Assembly (NCBI RefSeq): GCF_036345015.1
Contig: NZ_CP084098.1
Location: forward strand, 1,935,326-1,999,325
Length of the DNA: 64,000 bases
From: Cyanobacterium sp. Dongsha4
GTDB lineage: Bacteria; Cyanobacteriota; Cyanobacteriia; Cyanobacteriales; Cyanobacteriaceae
Direction of reading: 5' to 3'
A model generated the notes under the pieces. It was not told the origin of the DNA. It worked only from the letters and a program-made list of their open reading frames with translations, and made no database searches. Positions within the stretch are counted from its first letter, which is position 1. Every line of letters starts with the position of its first letter. Both the position numbers and the translations under genes were made by a program. This document shows, in pieces, positions 45,331 through 53,684 of the stretch.

Positions 45331-48300
45331 ATGTTTCCCTTGTCGCAAAACCACCCCATTAACCATAATTTCCTTCGGGTTGCCTTAGATACTTCTTTAC
45401 TCGACGTGATTAAACTATTAAGTAATAGTCACAAAGATAGAGAAAATCAAGGATTGAGTTGCGTTGTTGTCATTAATCAAGGAAGATTAGTTGGCTTAAT
45501 TACAGAAAGAGATATAGTTAAAATATCTGCACAGCAGTTGTCTTTGGAAAAATTAGTTGTTGCAGAAGTAATGACAAGGGATTTAATCACCTTTTCTGTG
45601 GATAAGTTGGGCAACATAACAGATTTGATTGATATTTTTCGTAAATATTATATTCGTCACTTACCCATTGTTAATGATAATCAGGAAATTTTGGGCATCG
45701 TTACCCCCGAAAGCATCCGCAGTGGTTTACAACCCCTTGATTTACTCAAACACCGTTATGTTAGCGATGTCATGCGTCGTAATATTATTTGCGGTTATTC
45801 TCAGCAAAAATTAATTGATTTAGTTAACGTTATGGCGCGTAATGCTATCAGTTGTGTTGTCATTGGCAAAGAAACGGAAAGAAATACCATAAAACCCTTG
45901 GGCATTATTACCGAAAGAGATATTGTGCGTTATCAGGCTTTAAGAATTAATCTCACTCAGATTAGTGCGGAGGAAGTTATGACACAACCTCTGACGATGA
46001 TAAAAAAAGAAAAATCTTTATGGGATGCCCATTTAATGATGTCAGAGTATGGTTTTCGTCGTTTGGTGGTGGTGGATGATGAGGGAGATTTACAGGGCAT
46101 TATTACTCAAAGTAGCATTTTAGAGGGAATAGATCCCAGAGAATTGCAAGGAGTTATTAAAGTTTTAGAAAAGCAAGTTGAAGTTTTACAAACAGAAAAA
46201 ACTCAGTTATTGAAAGAATTACTAACCCAACAAAAGCAAAATTTGCAATCAGCCGAGAGAAGGGGAAAATTAATTTCTGATATTGCCCTCAGAATTCGCT
46301 CATCTTTAAACCTGAAAACTATTTTACAAACTGCCGTCGATGAGGTTTTGTCTCTCCTTGATACGGAGAGGGTTATTATTTATCACCTAGAAGAAAATAA
46401 CAATCATATCGCAGTAGAAGCATTAAAAAATAATTCCTTCTCTTTAGCAAACTATTCCCTTGATGATGAATGTTTAAGACAAGAATTTTTACTATCAGGC
46501 AATCTATGGAAAACAAAAGTTATTAATGATATTAGTGAAGAAGCGATCGAATCTTGCTATCATCTACTAACAAGTAGATTTGGGGTTAAAGCCTGTCTAA
46601 TTACCCCTTTAATAGTTAATAGTAGCCTTTGGGGATTATTAATTGTCCATAATTGTCATCAACCTCGGCCATGGCAAGAAGGAGAAATCGAATTTTTAGA
46701 ACAATTGTCAGTACAATTAGGTATAGGAATTCAACAAGCCACTCTCTTACAACAACTGCAAGAAGCCAGACAAAATTTAGAAGTTAAAGTCACAAAACGC
46801 ACAGCAGAATTACAAAAAATTAATGATAAATATGAACAAGAGTTAATTAAATCTAAACAAACTCAAGTCAACTTACAAAAAACAGAAAAAACCCTTGCAG
46901 GAATTTTAAACGTGGCTAACGATGCCATTATTTCCATTAATCCTCAACAAGAAATAATCATGTTTAATCAAGGGGCATCGAAATTATTTCAATATACCCC
47001 TGATGAGGTAATGGGAAAACCCCTAGATATACTAATCCCAACACGGTTTATCACCATCCACCGTCACCATGTAGATGAATTTCACTCTAACTCAAAAATT
47101 CCCACCTGTCGAGAAATGGCGGAAAGAAAACAACGATTAGTTTTTGCCCGTCGTCGGGATGGTAGTGAATTTCCGGCGGAGGCTTCTATTTCCAAATTGA
47201 TTACCGAAGAAGAAGATGTTATCCTGACGGTAATTTTAAGGGATGTTAGTGAAAAAAGGGCTATGGAAGCTCAAATTAGGGAATTAGCTTATTTCTTGGA
47301 AGTTAGCTTAAATGAAATCTATGTTTTCTCCGCAGATGATTTAAAATTCCAGTATGCCAATTCTACCGCTTTACAAAATATTGGCTATGATAAGAAGACT
47401 TTACAAACAATGACTCCATTGGAGATTAAACCAGAGTATGAGAAGGAAAATTTTATCGAATTACTGAAACCTTTATTAACGGGAGAAAAAGAAAATATAC
47501 AATTTCAAACAATTCATCGTCGTAAAGATAACAGCAATTATCCTGTAGAAGTTAATATGCAGTTAGTCAAACAGGAAGACAAATCGGTTTTTTTGGCTGT
47601 TGCTAATGATGTCACGAAAAAACAGGAAGTAGAAAACGCCTTAAGGGAAAGTGAGAAACGCTTTCAAATGATGGCAGATAATGCACCTGTATTAATTTGG
47701 TTGGCGGGGAAAGATGGAAATTGCACTTATGTTAATAAAACTTGGTTAGAATTTACGGGTAAAACCTTAGCTGAAGAAATTGATAATGGTTGGTTAAATA
47801 ATGTGCATCCTGAAGATAAAGAAAGATGTTGGGGGGCTTATCACTCTTCTTTTGAAGGGCATTTTCCTTTCCAAGTAGAGTATCGTTTGCGTCGTTATGA
47901 TGGTGAATATTGTTGGTTTTTAGATGTGGGTGTGCCTCGGTATGACCATGATAGTAACTTTTTGGGCTACATCGGTTCTTGTACTAATATCAGCGATCGC
48001 ATCCGTATAGAAAAAGAGTTACAAAAGCAGTTGCAAAAAAGTATTCTATTGACAAGATTAACCGATAGAATCAGACGTAGCCTAAACTCAGAAGAAATAT
48101 TTTTGACGGCGGCAGAGGAGATATGTAAGGCGTTTGGAGTTGACCAAACTTTGATTTTTACTTGTAAATCAGGAATCAGAGAAAAGTTACCAAAAACCAT
48201 GACGTGTGTTTCTGAGTATATTTTAGGAAAATCCCCTTCTTGTCTAAATTTGGAAATTCCTGTGATTGATAATCCTTATATGGAATTAGTTTTAGAGAGA

Positions 48301-49773
48301 GAAAAAGCCATTGCCATTGACAATACGGAGAATCATCCTCTATTTGCCAATCCTAGAGAAAGAGAAATCATTAATAATATGAACATAAAATCTCTTCTTG
48401 CTTGTGGTACTTTTTATCAAGGTAAAGTTAATGGTAGCATAGGATTACATCACTGCGATCGCTCTCATGTTTGGAGTAAAGAAGAAATCGAACTTTTAGA
48501 AGCGGTTGCCGCCCAATTAGGGATAGCCATTGCCCAAGGAGAATTATTACAAAGGGAAAAACAAAGACTGCAACAACTGGCGTTAAAAAATAAGCAATTG
48601 CAAAAGGCGAAACAGGAAGCCGAATTAGCGAATCAGGCAAAAAGTGAATTTTTAGCGATTATGAGTCACGAAATTCGCACCCCCATGAATGGAGTTATCG
48701 GCATGACAAATTTATTAGCAGATACACCCCTTAATTCTGAGCAAGAAGATTTCCTTAAAACTATCCGTCATAGTGGTGAAAGTCTCTTGGTAATTATCAA
48801 TGATATTTTAGATTTTTCCAAGATTGAATCAGGAAAATTAGAGTTAGAAAAAAAACCGTTTAATTTAGAAGAATATATCCAAAGTACCATCGATTTATTT
48901 AGTTTTCAAGCCCAAGAAAAAAATATTAAATTTAATTATAAATATTCTAGTTATGTTCCTAGGAACTTTCTCGGAGATGTTATTAGGGTCAAGCAAATAC
49001 TTATAAATTTGATTGGAAATGCTCTTAAATTTACTGATGAAGGTTTTATAACTATTTATATAGAAGGGCAAAAAAGAGAAAATAATAATTATAAAATACA
49101 ATTTGCAATTCAAGATACAGGCATAGGCATACCCCTAGAAAAACTCGATCGTTTATTTAAGGCTTTTTCCCAAGTAGATGCTTCTACATCTCGAAAATAT
49201 GGAGGTACAGGATTAGGATTAGCTATTAGTAAACGTTTAGCCGAAATAATGGGCGGTACTATGTGGGTTGAATCTGAAGAAGGGCAGGGTTCTACTTTTT
49301 ACTTTACCATAGTTCTTCCTTTAGTAGAAATGGAAAAAAATCTTCCTCTTAATCAGATTAATTCTTTTGAGACAATTATCAATCCTCCTCAATGTCAAAT
49401 TCTTTTAGCTGAAGATAATAAAGTTAACCAAAAGGTTGCCTCTTTAACTCTGAAAAAACTAGGTTATCAAGGAGAGATTGTTAATAATGGTTTAGAAGTA
49501 ATTGAAGCAGTGCAAAAAACTGATTACGATCTGATTTTTATGGATATACAAATGCCTGAAATGGATGGTTTACAAGTCACTCGTTGGATTCGTTCTCATC
49601 TTACTCAACAGCCGTATATTGTAGCAATGACAGCTAACGCTATGGAACGCGATCGCACTATTTGCTTAGAAGCAGGAATGAATGACTACATAGCAAAACC
49701 TTTACAGATAGACGCTTTAAAACAAATATTAAACAAATTTCAACAGACAAGCGGCAATTATCATTATTACTAG
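45331..49773 (+). CDS. Hybrid sensor histidine kinase with CBS, GAF and PAS domains
   Basis: A 1480-residue soluble kinase. In order: two CBS pairs (about 10-275, each with VxGIIT/ERDIV-type strands), a coiled coil, GAF (about 315-475), a second coiled coil, three PAS/PAC units (about 525-645, 650-770, 775-900), a second GAF (about 905-1065), HisKA with phospho-His1113 in [15 protein letters not shown], HATPase (about 1215-1335, DTGIGIP and [10 protein letters not shown]), and a receiver (about 1350-1475) with phospho-Asp1405 in [12 protein letters not shown]. No membrane helix is present. CBS pairs often bind adenine nucleotides, so energy state may be one input. No cognate regulator gene is adjacent. 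Confidence 0.95.
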   Translation: MFPLSQNHPINHNFLRVALDTSLLDVIKLLSNSHKDRENQGLSCVVVINQGRLVGLITERDIVKISAQQLSLEKLVVAEVMTRDLITFSVDKLGNITDLIDIFRKYYIRHLPIVNDNQEILGIVTPESIRSGLQPLDLLKHRYVSDVMRRNIICGYSQQKLIDLVNVMARNAISCVVIGKETERNTIKPLGIITERDIVRYQALRINLTQISAEEVMTQPLTMIKKEKSLWDAHLMMSEYGFRRLVVVDDEGDLQGIITQSSILEGIDPRELQGVIKVLEKQVEVLQTEKTQLLKELLTQQKQNLQSAERRGKLISDIALRIRSSLNLKTILQTAVDEVLSLLDTERVIIYHLEENNNHIAVEALKNNSFSLANYSLDDECLRQEFLLSGNLWKTKVINDISEEAIESCYHLLTSRFGVKACLITPLIVNSSLWGLLIVHNCHQPRPWQEGEIEFLEQLSVQLGIGIQQATLLQQLQEARQNLEVKVTKRTAELQKINDKYEQELIKSKQTQVNLQKTEKTLAGILNVANDAIISINPQQEIIMFNQGASKLFQYTPDEVMGKPLDILIPTRFITIHRHHVDEFHSNSKIPTCREMAERKQRLVFARRRDGSEFPAEASISKLITEEEDVILTVILRDVSEKRAMEAQIRELAYFLEVSLNEIYVFSADDLKFQYANSTALQNIGYDKKTLQTMTPLEIKPEYEKENFIELLKPLLTGEKENIQFQTIHRRKDNSNYPVEVNMQLVKQEDKSVFLAVANDVTKKQEVENALRESEKRFQMMADNAPVLIWLAGKDGNCTYVNKTWLEFTGKTLAEEIDNGWLNNVHPEDKERCWGAYHSSFEGHFPFQVEYRLRRYDGEYCWFLDVGVPRYDHDSNFLGYIGSCTNISDRIRIEKELQKQLQKSILLTRLTDRIRRSLNSEEIFLTAAEEICKAFGVDQTLIFTCKSGIREKLPKTMTCVSEYILGKSPSCLNLEIPVIDNPYMELVLEREKAIAIDNTENHPLFANPREREIINNMNIKSLLACGTFYQGKVNGSIGLHHCDRSHVWSKEEIELLEAVAAQLGIAIAQGELLQREKQRLQQLALKNKQLQKAKQEAELANQAKSEFLAIMSHEIRTPMNGVIGMTNLLADTPLNSEQEDFLKTIRHSGESLLVIINDILDFSKIESGKLELEKKPFNLEEYIQSTIDLFSFQAQEKNIKFNYKYSSYVPRNFLGDVIRVKQILINLIGNALKFTDEGFITIYIEGQKRENNNYKIQFAIQDTGIGIPLEKLDRLFKAFSQVDASTSRKYGGTGLGLAISKRLAEIMGGTMWVESEEGQGSTFYFTIVLPLVEMEKNLPLNQINSFETIINPPQCQILLAEDNKVNQKVASLTLKKLGYQGEIVNNGLEVIEAVQKTDYDLIFMDIQMPEMDGLQVTRWIRSHLTQQPYIVAMTANAMERDRTICLEAGMNDYIAKPLQIDALKQILNKFQQTSGNYHYY

Positions 49774-49860
49774 ACTTCTTACTACTCTTTTCTGGCTTCT
49801 TCGTGATGGAAAATTTTAGATTTATCGAACCCTTATACTCCAAACTCGATCGCACCTACA

Positions 49861-49900
49861 ATTCAAATTCCCCCCTTATTAAGGGGGGCTAGGGGGGATC
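49861..49900. repeat. C/G-rich inverted repeat, left copy
   Basis: ATTCAAATTCCCCCC, TTATTAA, GGGGGG, CTAGGGGGGATC in order. Its reverse complement, with three or four differences, is at 51414-51452, so the pair brackets the decayed DUF559/IS701 segment. Similar blocks occur near 4841 and 55941. The internal CCCCCC/GGGGGG arms around TTATTAA form a small hairpin. Confidence 0.7.
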
Positions 49901-49912
49901 TTGTTTTAAGGG

Positions 49913-50295
49913 CTAGGGGGGATCTAAAGTATCTAACTGAAAACCGATCGCACCACAAACTCCCTCAAAACTCCTCAAAACATCATCATTGCTAAACCGA
50001 AGTACCCTCAAACCATAATTCTGCAAAATAGCCGTACGGATGCGATCTCGCTCTATCCCTTCTGGTTGAAAATGAGAATCTCCATCAACTTCGATCACTA
50101 ATCTTTTTTGACTACAATAAAAATCCACAATGAAATTATCAATGGGGCGTTGTCTCATGAACTTATAGGAAACTTATAGGATAAGTGTCGAAGATATTCA
50201 GACCATAATTTTCGTTCCGCAGGAGTCATATTTTTTCGTAACTCCCTCGCTCTTTCCTTGAGCTTATAGTTATAGGGGAGGAAAAAGTCACTCAT
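49913..50295 (-). pseudogene. DUF559 (restriction-endonuclease-like) gene frameshifted by an 11-bp tandem duplication
   Basis: From ATG at 50295 the minus strand reads MSDFFLPYNYKLKERARELR, KNMTPAERKLWSEYLRHLSY, KF, then goes out of frame. The frame continues in another phase from 50158: MRQRPIDNFIVDFYC, LVIEVDGDSHF, LRVLRFSNDDVL. The break is the exact duplication AACTTATAGGA at 50160-50170 and 50171-50181; deleting one copy gives a continuous 123-residue DUF559 protein, PD-(D/E)XK-like with the Asp in IVDFYC and Glu in VIEVDG. The 3' 81 codons could be translated on their own from ATG at 50158 but would lack the first helices. Confidence 0.88.
50160..50181. repeat. Perfect 11-bp direct duplication
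   Basis: Two back-to-back copies of AACTTATAGGA, without mismatch, inside the DUF559 frame. Eleven is not a multiple of three, so it shifts the frame. The lack of divergence suggests a recent event, either slippage or a sequencing/assembly fault. Confidence 0.92.
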
Positions 50296-50354
50296 TTTCG
50301 GTTTTTGTTTTTCATTATATCTGAACTCTCCCCCCTTGTCTCGTCCTCACCTAA

Positions 50355-51378
50355 CGGTACTTAGACAAAAATTAAGCCCAAATAAACCCTAAACTTGCTT
50401 TATATAAGCTAAATACTTCCACCTTATCTTTTAACCATTGAAAAAAGCGAAAAGACACTGCTGTCCGAAACGCCTCTAAACCTTCTGCAAAAGTATTTAA
50501 AGGTTTATTCCCCCATTGTCTCCTTAACCCCCCTGTCAAACGATGCCATTGAATAAAAGTATAAGCACAAAATACAATATCAAATGTCTCATTACACTTC
50601 TTTTATTTCTCACTTAGTATTCTGATAAACCTAACCATCCCTTTATTTCACGGTAAAATACTTCTATCCAATTTCTTTGTGTATAAGTTTCTACTATCCA
50701 ATTCCCATTGACTTTTTCCCCTGCTTTATTCGTCATTAAATAATCAATATCTGTGGAATTTTCAAAACTGTCTGCATTCATGACGATAGCTACAGTTTTT
50801 ATTCCCGATAAAGCTGATAATTTAATCTTTATCGTTGCTACCCAGAGAGTTTTTTCTTGATTTTTTCCTATTCTTATTTCTTCAAAACTTTCTTGTATGA
50901 GTAGTGACGATGACATTGCCATTATCAGTTTTGCCAATTTGACCAATATATTGTCTTCCAACACAATCAGTAAAATTACCACTCTTACGATGACCTGAAT
51001 CATCGATAATTAAAGAGAAATATCTACTTATTTTAGTTTGACGACAAGAAGCTATTATTTCTAATCTTTGATCATTGACCTCATCATAATTCCATGTGGA
51101 CTCTGTTAGAAAATGATGTAATTTATGATAAGTAATATCAAGATTATTATTGGCAATTTGAGTGATATTTTTTCTTTGAGAATCTCCTAATAAACCCCCC
51201 AAATAATTTCTAAACTCTCGTTTTTGTGCCTTTGTTTTTAAGACAGGATCTATTTTTTGACACCAGCGATTAAAACATGGGGGCATTGATGAAGAGGTGA
51301 TTTCTTTCATTTTGACCTAAAAAAACTATCATATAATCATTATAAGTCAATTCTTAACATCTTTTTGTTTAAGTACCG
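50355..51378 (-). mobile_element. Internally deleted IS701-family insertion sequence
   Basis: A 1024-bp element bounded by imperfect inverted repeats: left CGGTACTTAGACAAAAA (50355-50371), right end reading CGGTACTTAAACAAAAA on the other strand (51362-51378). It is flanked by the 4-base direct repeat CTAA at 50351-50354 and 51379-51382, which fits the YTAR target duplication known for IS701. Complete IS701 elements are about 1.3-1.5 kb; here the middle of the transposase is missing. It is not expected to move unaided. Confidence 0.85.
50372..51310 (-). pseudogene. IS701-family DDE transposase remnant
   Basis: Three frames hold parts of one protein. The first (51310 to 50882) gives MPPCFNRWCQKIDPVLKTKA, then IIDDSGHRKSG and VGRQYIGQIGKTDNGNVIVT. 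The second (to 50614) gives KTLWVATIKIKLSALSGIKT, IVMNADSFENSTDIDYLMTN and RNWIEVFYREIKGWLGLSEY, followed by TAA where a Gln is expected. After that stop the frame reads VRNKRSVMRH, and then a frameshift leads to FIQWHRLTGGLRRQWGNKPL, FFQWLKDKVEVFSLYKASLG and a stop at 50372. Roughly 100 central residues, including the second catalytic Asp region, are deleted. Confidence 0.87.
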
Positions 51379-51413
51379 CTAACGTTAAAAACCAGCCCTT
51401 ATGAGCTTAACTT

Positions 51414-51452
51414 GATCCCCCTTAACCCCCCTTATTAAGGGGGGAATTTGAA
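51414..51452. repeat. C/G-rich inverted repeat, right copy
   Basis: GATCCCCCTTAACCCCCC, TTATTAAGGGGGGAATTTGAA. Inverted partner of 49861-49900. It lies about 110 bases upstream of the first pilin gene's start and could influence that promoter region, which is otherwise AT-rich. Confidence 0.68.
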
Positions 51453-51563
51453 AAATAAAAAAATTTTTTGAGCAGGTGATAGGTTTTTGATCGAATCTGG
51501 GTAATGTATAACTAAGAGAAAAAACAAACTATTTAAAATATCCCTCACAGGAGACATAAGATT

Positions 51564-52064
51564 ATGAAACCCGAAGTAACTTTAAAATATTTATCCTACC
51601 TCCGCAACAAAAAACAAAATGATGAAGGTTTTACCTTAATTGAATTATTAGTCGTAGTCATTATCATCGGTGTATTGGCGGCTGTTGCACTTCCTAACCT
51701 CTTAAGCCAGGTTGGTAAAGCTAGAGAAACAGAAATCAAAAACTTCGTTGGTACTACCATTCGTTCTCAACAAGCATATCACTTTGAACGTCAAACCTTC
51801 GCTACTAACTTAGATTTATTAGGGGTTAAATTTGATTCTCAGTATATTACAGCCGCTACTATTGCCGGTAACACTGGAACAGCTACTTCAACTCCTGTCA
51901 ATAGTGATTCTGCTAATGATGGTACTCGTGCCTACAGTGGTCTAATTTCTTACGCCTCTGGTAACTATTCTCAAATTGTTTGTCAGAGTGATGCCGTTGC
52001 TAACTCCCTTGCCGCTCCCACTGGTACAAGTGCTTGTCCTGCTTCCAGTGCCGTTGTACAGTAA
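51564..52064 (+). CDS. Type IV pilin-like protein
   Basis: 166 residues with a class III prepilin signal: a basic 22-residue leader ending EG, then FTLIELLVVVIIIGVLAAVA. Cleavage by PilD would follow Gly22, leaving Glu27 at mature position 5. The head is Ser/Thr/Ala-rich (ATIAGNTGTATSTPVNSDSA, NDGTRAYSGLISYASGNYS) and ends in a two-Cys loop, Cys at IVCQSD and at SACPAS, typical of pilin D-loops. A strong AGGAG site at 51549-51553 precedes ATG. It is likely a pilin subunit or minor pilin of type IV pili. It is the first gene of a long same-strand series. Confidence 0.93.
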   Translation: MKPEVTLKYLSYLRNKKQNDEGFTLIELLVVVIIIGVLAAVALPNLLSQVGKARETEIKNFVGTTIRSQQAYHFERQTFATNLDLLGVKFDSQYITAATIAGNTGTATSTPVNSDSANDGTRAYSGLISYASGNYSQIVCQSDAVANSLAAPTGTSACPASSAVVQ

Positions 52065-52112
52065 AGCTAAAGAAACGTACATTAAACTTCAGTTGACTAA
52101 ACTTAGTCGCAT

Positions 52113-52141
52113 AGCCAGGTGGCATTAAAAACCATCTGGCT
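52113..52141 (+). terminator. Strong intercistronic hairpin after the first pilin
   Basis: AGCCAGGTGG (52113-52122) pairs fully with CCATCTGGCT (52132-52141; one G-U), loop CATTAAAAA. It is followed by TTCGG, not a long T-run, so it is a weak terminator or an mRNA-stabilising structure. Such a hairpin could make the first pilin far more abundant than the downstream genes. Confidence 0.7.
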
Positions 52142-52239
52142 TTCGGTGTAAAATTGGGGAAGAAAATATTATTACAGACACTAAAATTAGTCGCCTTAGT
52201 GGATAGTTTCAAAATAAAGACATTAATGCGAGGTTGGTT

Positions 52240-52782
52240 ATGAGTCAAAAACAAAAAAACAGAAAAAGAAACCTCAAGAAAAGATTGTTTTTTTCCCATC
52301 AAGTAAACACTAGGGGGTTTACATTGATAGAATTATTGGTGGTTATTATTATTGTGGGAGTATTAGGGGCGGTGGCGTTGCCCAATTTCTTAAGACAGGT
52401 AGGTAAGTCAAGAGAAGTGGAGATGCAAAATCTTATCGGGGCTATTAATCGAGCACAACAGGCTTATCATTTTGAAAAACAAAACTTTGCCGAAGGAACA
52501 GATGATAATGATTCATTAACTAAATTAGGCTTAACTTTTGATAGCAACTATATTGATAGTTATAATATTATTGCTAATACCAATTCCGCCACTACTACAC
52601 CAACGAACACTAATTACGATAAAGATGGTACCAGAGCCTATTCGGGGGGAATGTTTTACAATGCAGGAGTATATAAAGGAGCTACTTGTCGTTCAGAAGA
52701 TGTTGCTTCTTCCATTCCTGCTCCTTCTGTCACTTTTGTTCCCCCTTCTGTAGATTGCGGGGTAAATGTTTCTCTGCAATAA
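52240..52782 (+). CDS. Second type IV pilin-like protein
   Basis: 180 residues from ATG at 52240; a TTG two codons upstream also opens the frame. It has a long, very basic leader (MSQKQKNRKRNLKKRLFFSH), Gly26, then FTLIELLVVIIIVGVLGAVA with Glu31 at mature position 5. The head repeats the plan of the first pilin: NRAQQAYHFEKQNFAE, DKDGTRAYSGGMFYNAGVYK, Cys in ATCRSEDVASS and Cys in PPSVDCGVN. The two genes are clearly paralogues, 175 bases apart. The Thr-rich stretch NTNSATTTPTNTNY offers possible O-glycosylation sites. Confidence 0.93.
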   Translation: MSQKQKNRKRNLKKRLFFSHQVNTRGFTLIELLVVIIIVGVLGAVALPNFLRQVGKSREVEMQNLIGAINRAQQAYHFEKQNFAEGTDDNDSLTKLGLTFDSNYIDSYNIIANTNSATTTPTNTNYDKDGTRAYSGGMFYNAGVYKGATCRSEDVASSIPAPSVTFVPPSVDCGVNVSLQ

Positions 52783-52858
52783 ATAATATATTATTGAAGA
52801 TGGAGAAATATAAAATTAATGAATAAAAATTTGACTCTATAAAAATCAAAAATCAAGA

Positions 52859-53665
52859 ATGTTCGCAAATTTCCTGAATACGAAAAATCTGGTTTCATTG
52901 GGTTTTATTTTATTTAGTGTCGTTTCTATTGGTTTTTTACAAAAACCATTATTGGATAAGAATCAAACGAGAACAAAAGCTGATTTGATCACAGAGGCAA
53001 CTATTAATGAATCGAAAATTACTCTGCTTAATAGATTTCCCTCCTTTGGTTTTAATAACTTAATTGCCGATTGGACTTATTTAGACTTTATCCAATATTA
53101 TGGCGATGCAGAGGCGAGAAAAATTCTTGGATATGATTTACTGCCCGACTATTATCGTTTAATTGTTCATAGAGATCCCCGTTTCATACAAGCCTATTTC
53201 CTCCTAGATCCAGCTACGACTCTATTTGCTGGAAGACCAGATGTAAGTGTAGAGCTAATGAATTATGGTCTTAAGTATATTACTCCTCAACAACCCAGGG
53301 CTTATCAGGTTTTAGCATTTAAAGGAACAGATGAATTACTTTTTTTGGGAAAAACGGAAGAAGCGGAACAATCTTTTTTGACAGCATCGCAATGGGCAAA
53401 ACGGGAAAACAGCGATACTAGCCGACAACTTAGTCAAGTTTATCGTCAAACCGCTCAATTTTTAGCAGACAATCCTGATAGTAAAAAAGCAAGAGCTAGT
53501 TCATGGTTGATGATTTTAAGTAATGCAAGAGATGATCAAGTCAGACAAATTGCATTAACTTATTTAGAAAAATTGGGAGCGGAAGTAAGCTATGAAAATA
53601 ATAGAATTTCAGTTAGTGTACCAGATGACATTGACGAAAAAAAACCTATAATTGATAAAAAATAG
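52859..53665 (+). CDS. Membrane-anchored helical-repeat (TPR-like) protein downstream of pilins
   Basis: 268 residues. One N-terminal hydrophobic helix (LVSLGFILFSVVSIGFL, about 11-27) acts as signal anchor. The rest is helical, with aromatic motifs (NNLIADWTYLDFIQYYGDAE, PDYYRLIVHRDPRFIQAYFL) and TPR-like pairs (AYQVLAFKGTDELLFLGKTE, EEAEQSFLTASQWAKREN). Unknown family to me, but proteins of this plan follow minor-pilin genes in other unicellular cyanobacteria, as I recall. It starts 76 bases after the second pilin and is followed after 19 bases by the first GT41 gene. It may help pilin export, assembly or presentation to the glycosyltransferases. Confidence 0.75.
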   Translation: MFANFLNTKNLVSLGFILFSVVSIGFLQKPLLDKNQTRTKADLITEATINESKITLLNRFPSFGFNNLIADWTYLDFIQYYGDAEARKILGYDLLPDYYRLIVHRDPRFIQAYFLLDPATTLFAGRPDVSVELMNYGLKYITPQQPRAYQVLAFKGTDELLFLGKTEEAEQSFLTASQWAKRENSDTSRQLSQVYRQTAQFLADNPDSKKARASSWLMILSNARDDQVRQIALTYLEKLGAEVSYENNRISVSVPDDIDEKKPIIDKK

Positions 53666-53684
53666 GTTAAAAAAATGATTTTTT

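Noticed and set aside
52000-52302. 100-residue minus-strand frame across the pilin intergenic region
   Set aside because: It covers the hairpin and both pilin ends in antisense, with no start signal or homology.
51564-52782. Type II secretion pseudopilins instead of type IV pilins
   Set aside because: No gsp-type gene is nearby, and the C-terminal two-Cys loop with the 'DGTRAYSG' head is the plan usual in cyanobacterial pilins; a minor pseudopilin role cannot be fully excluded.
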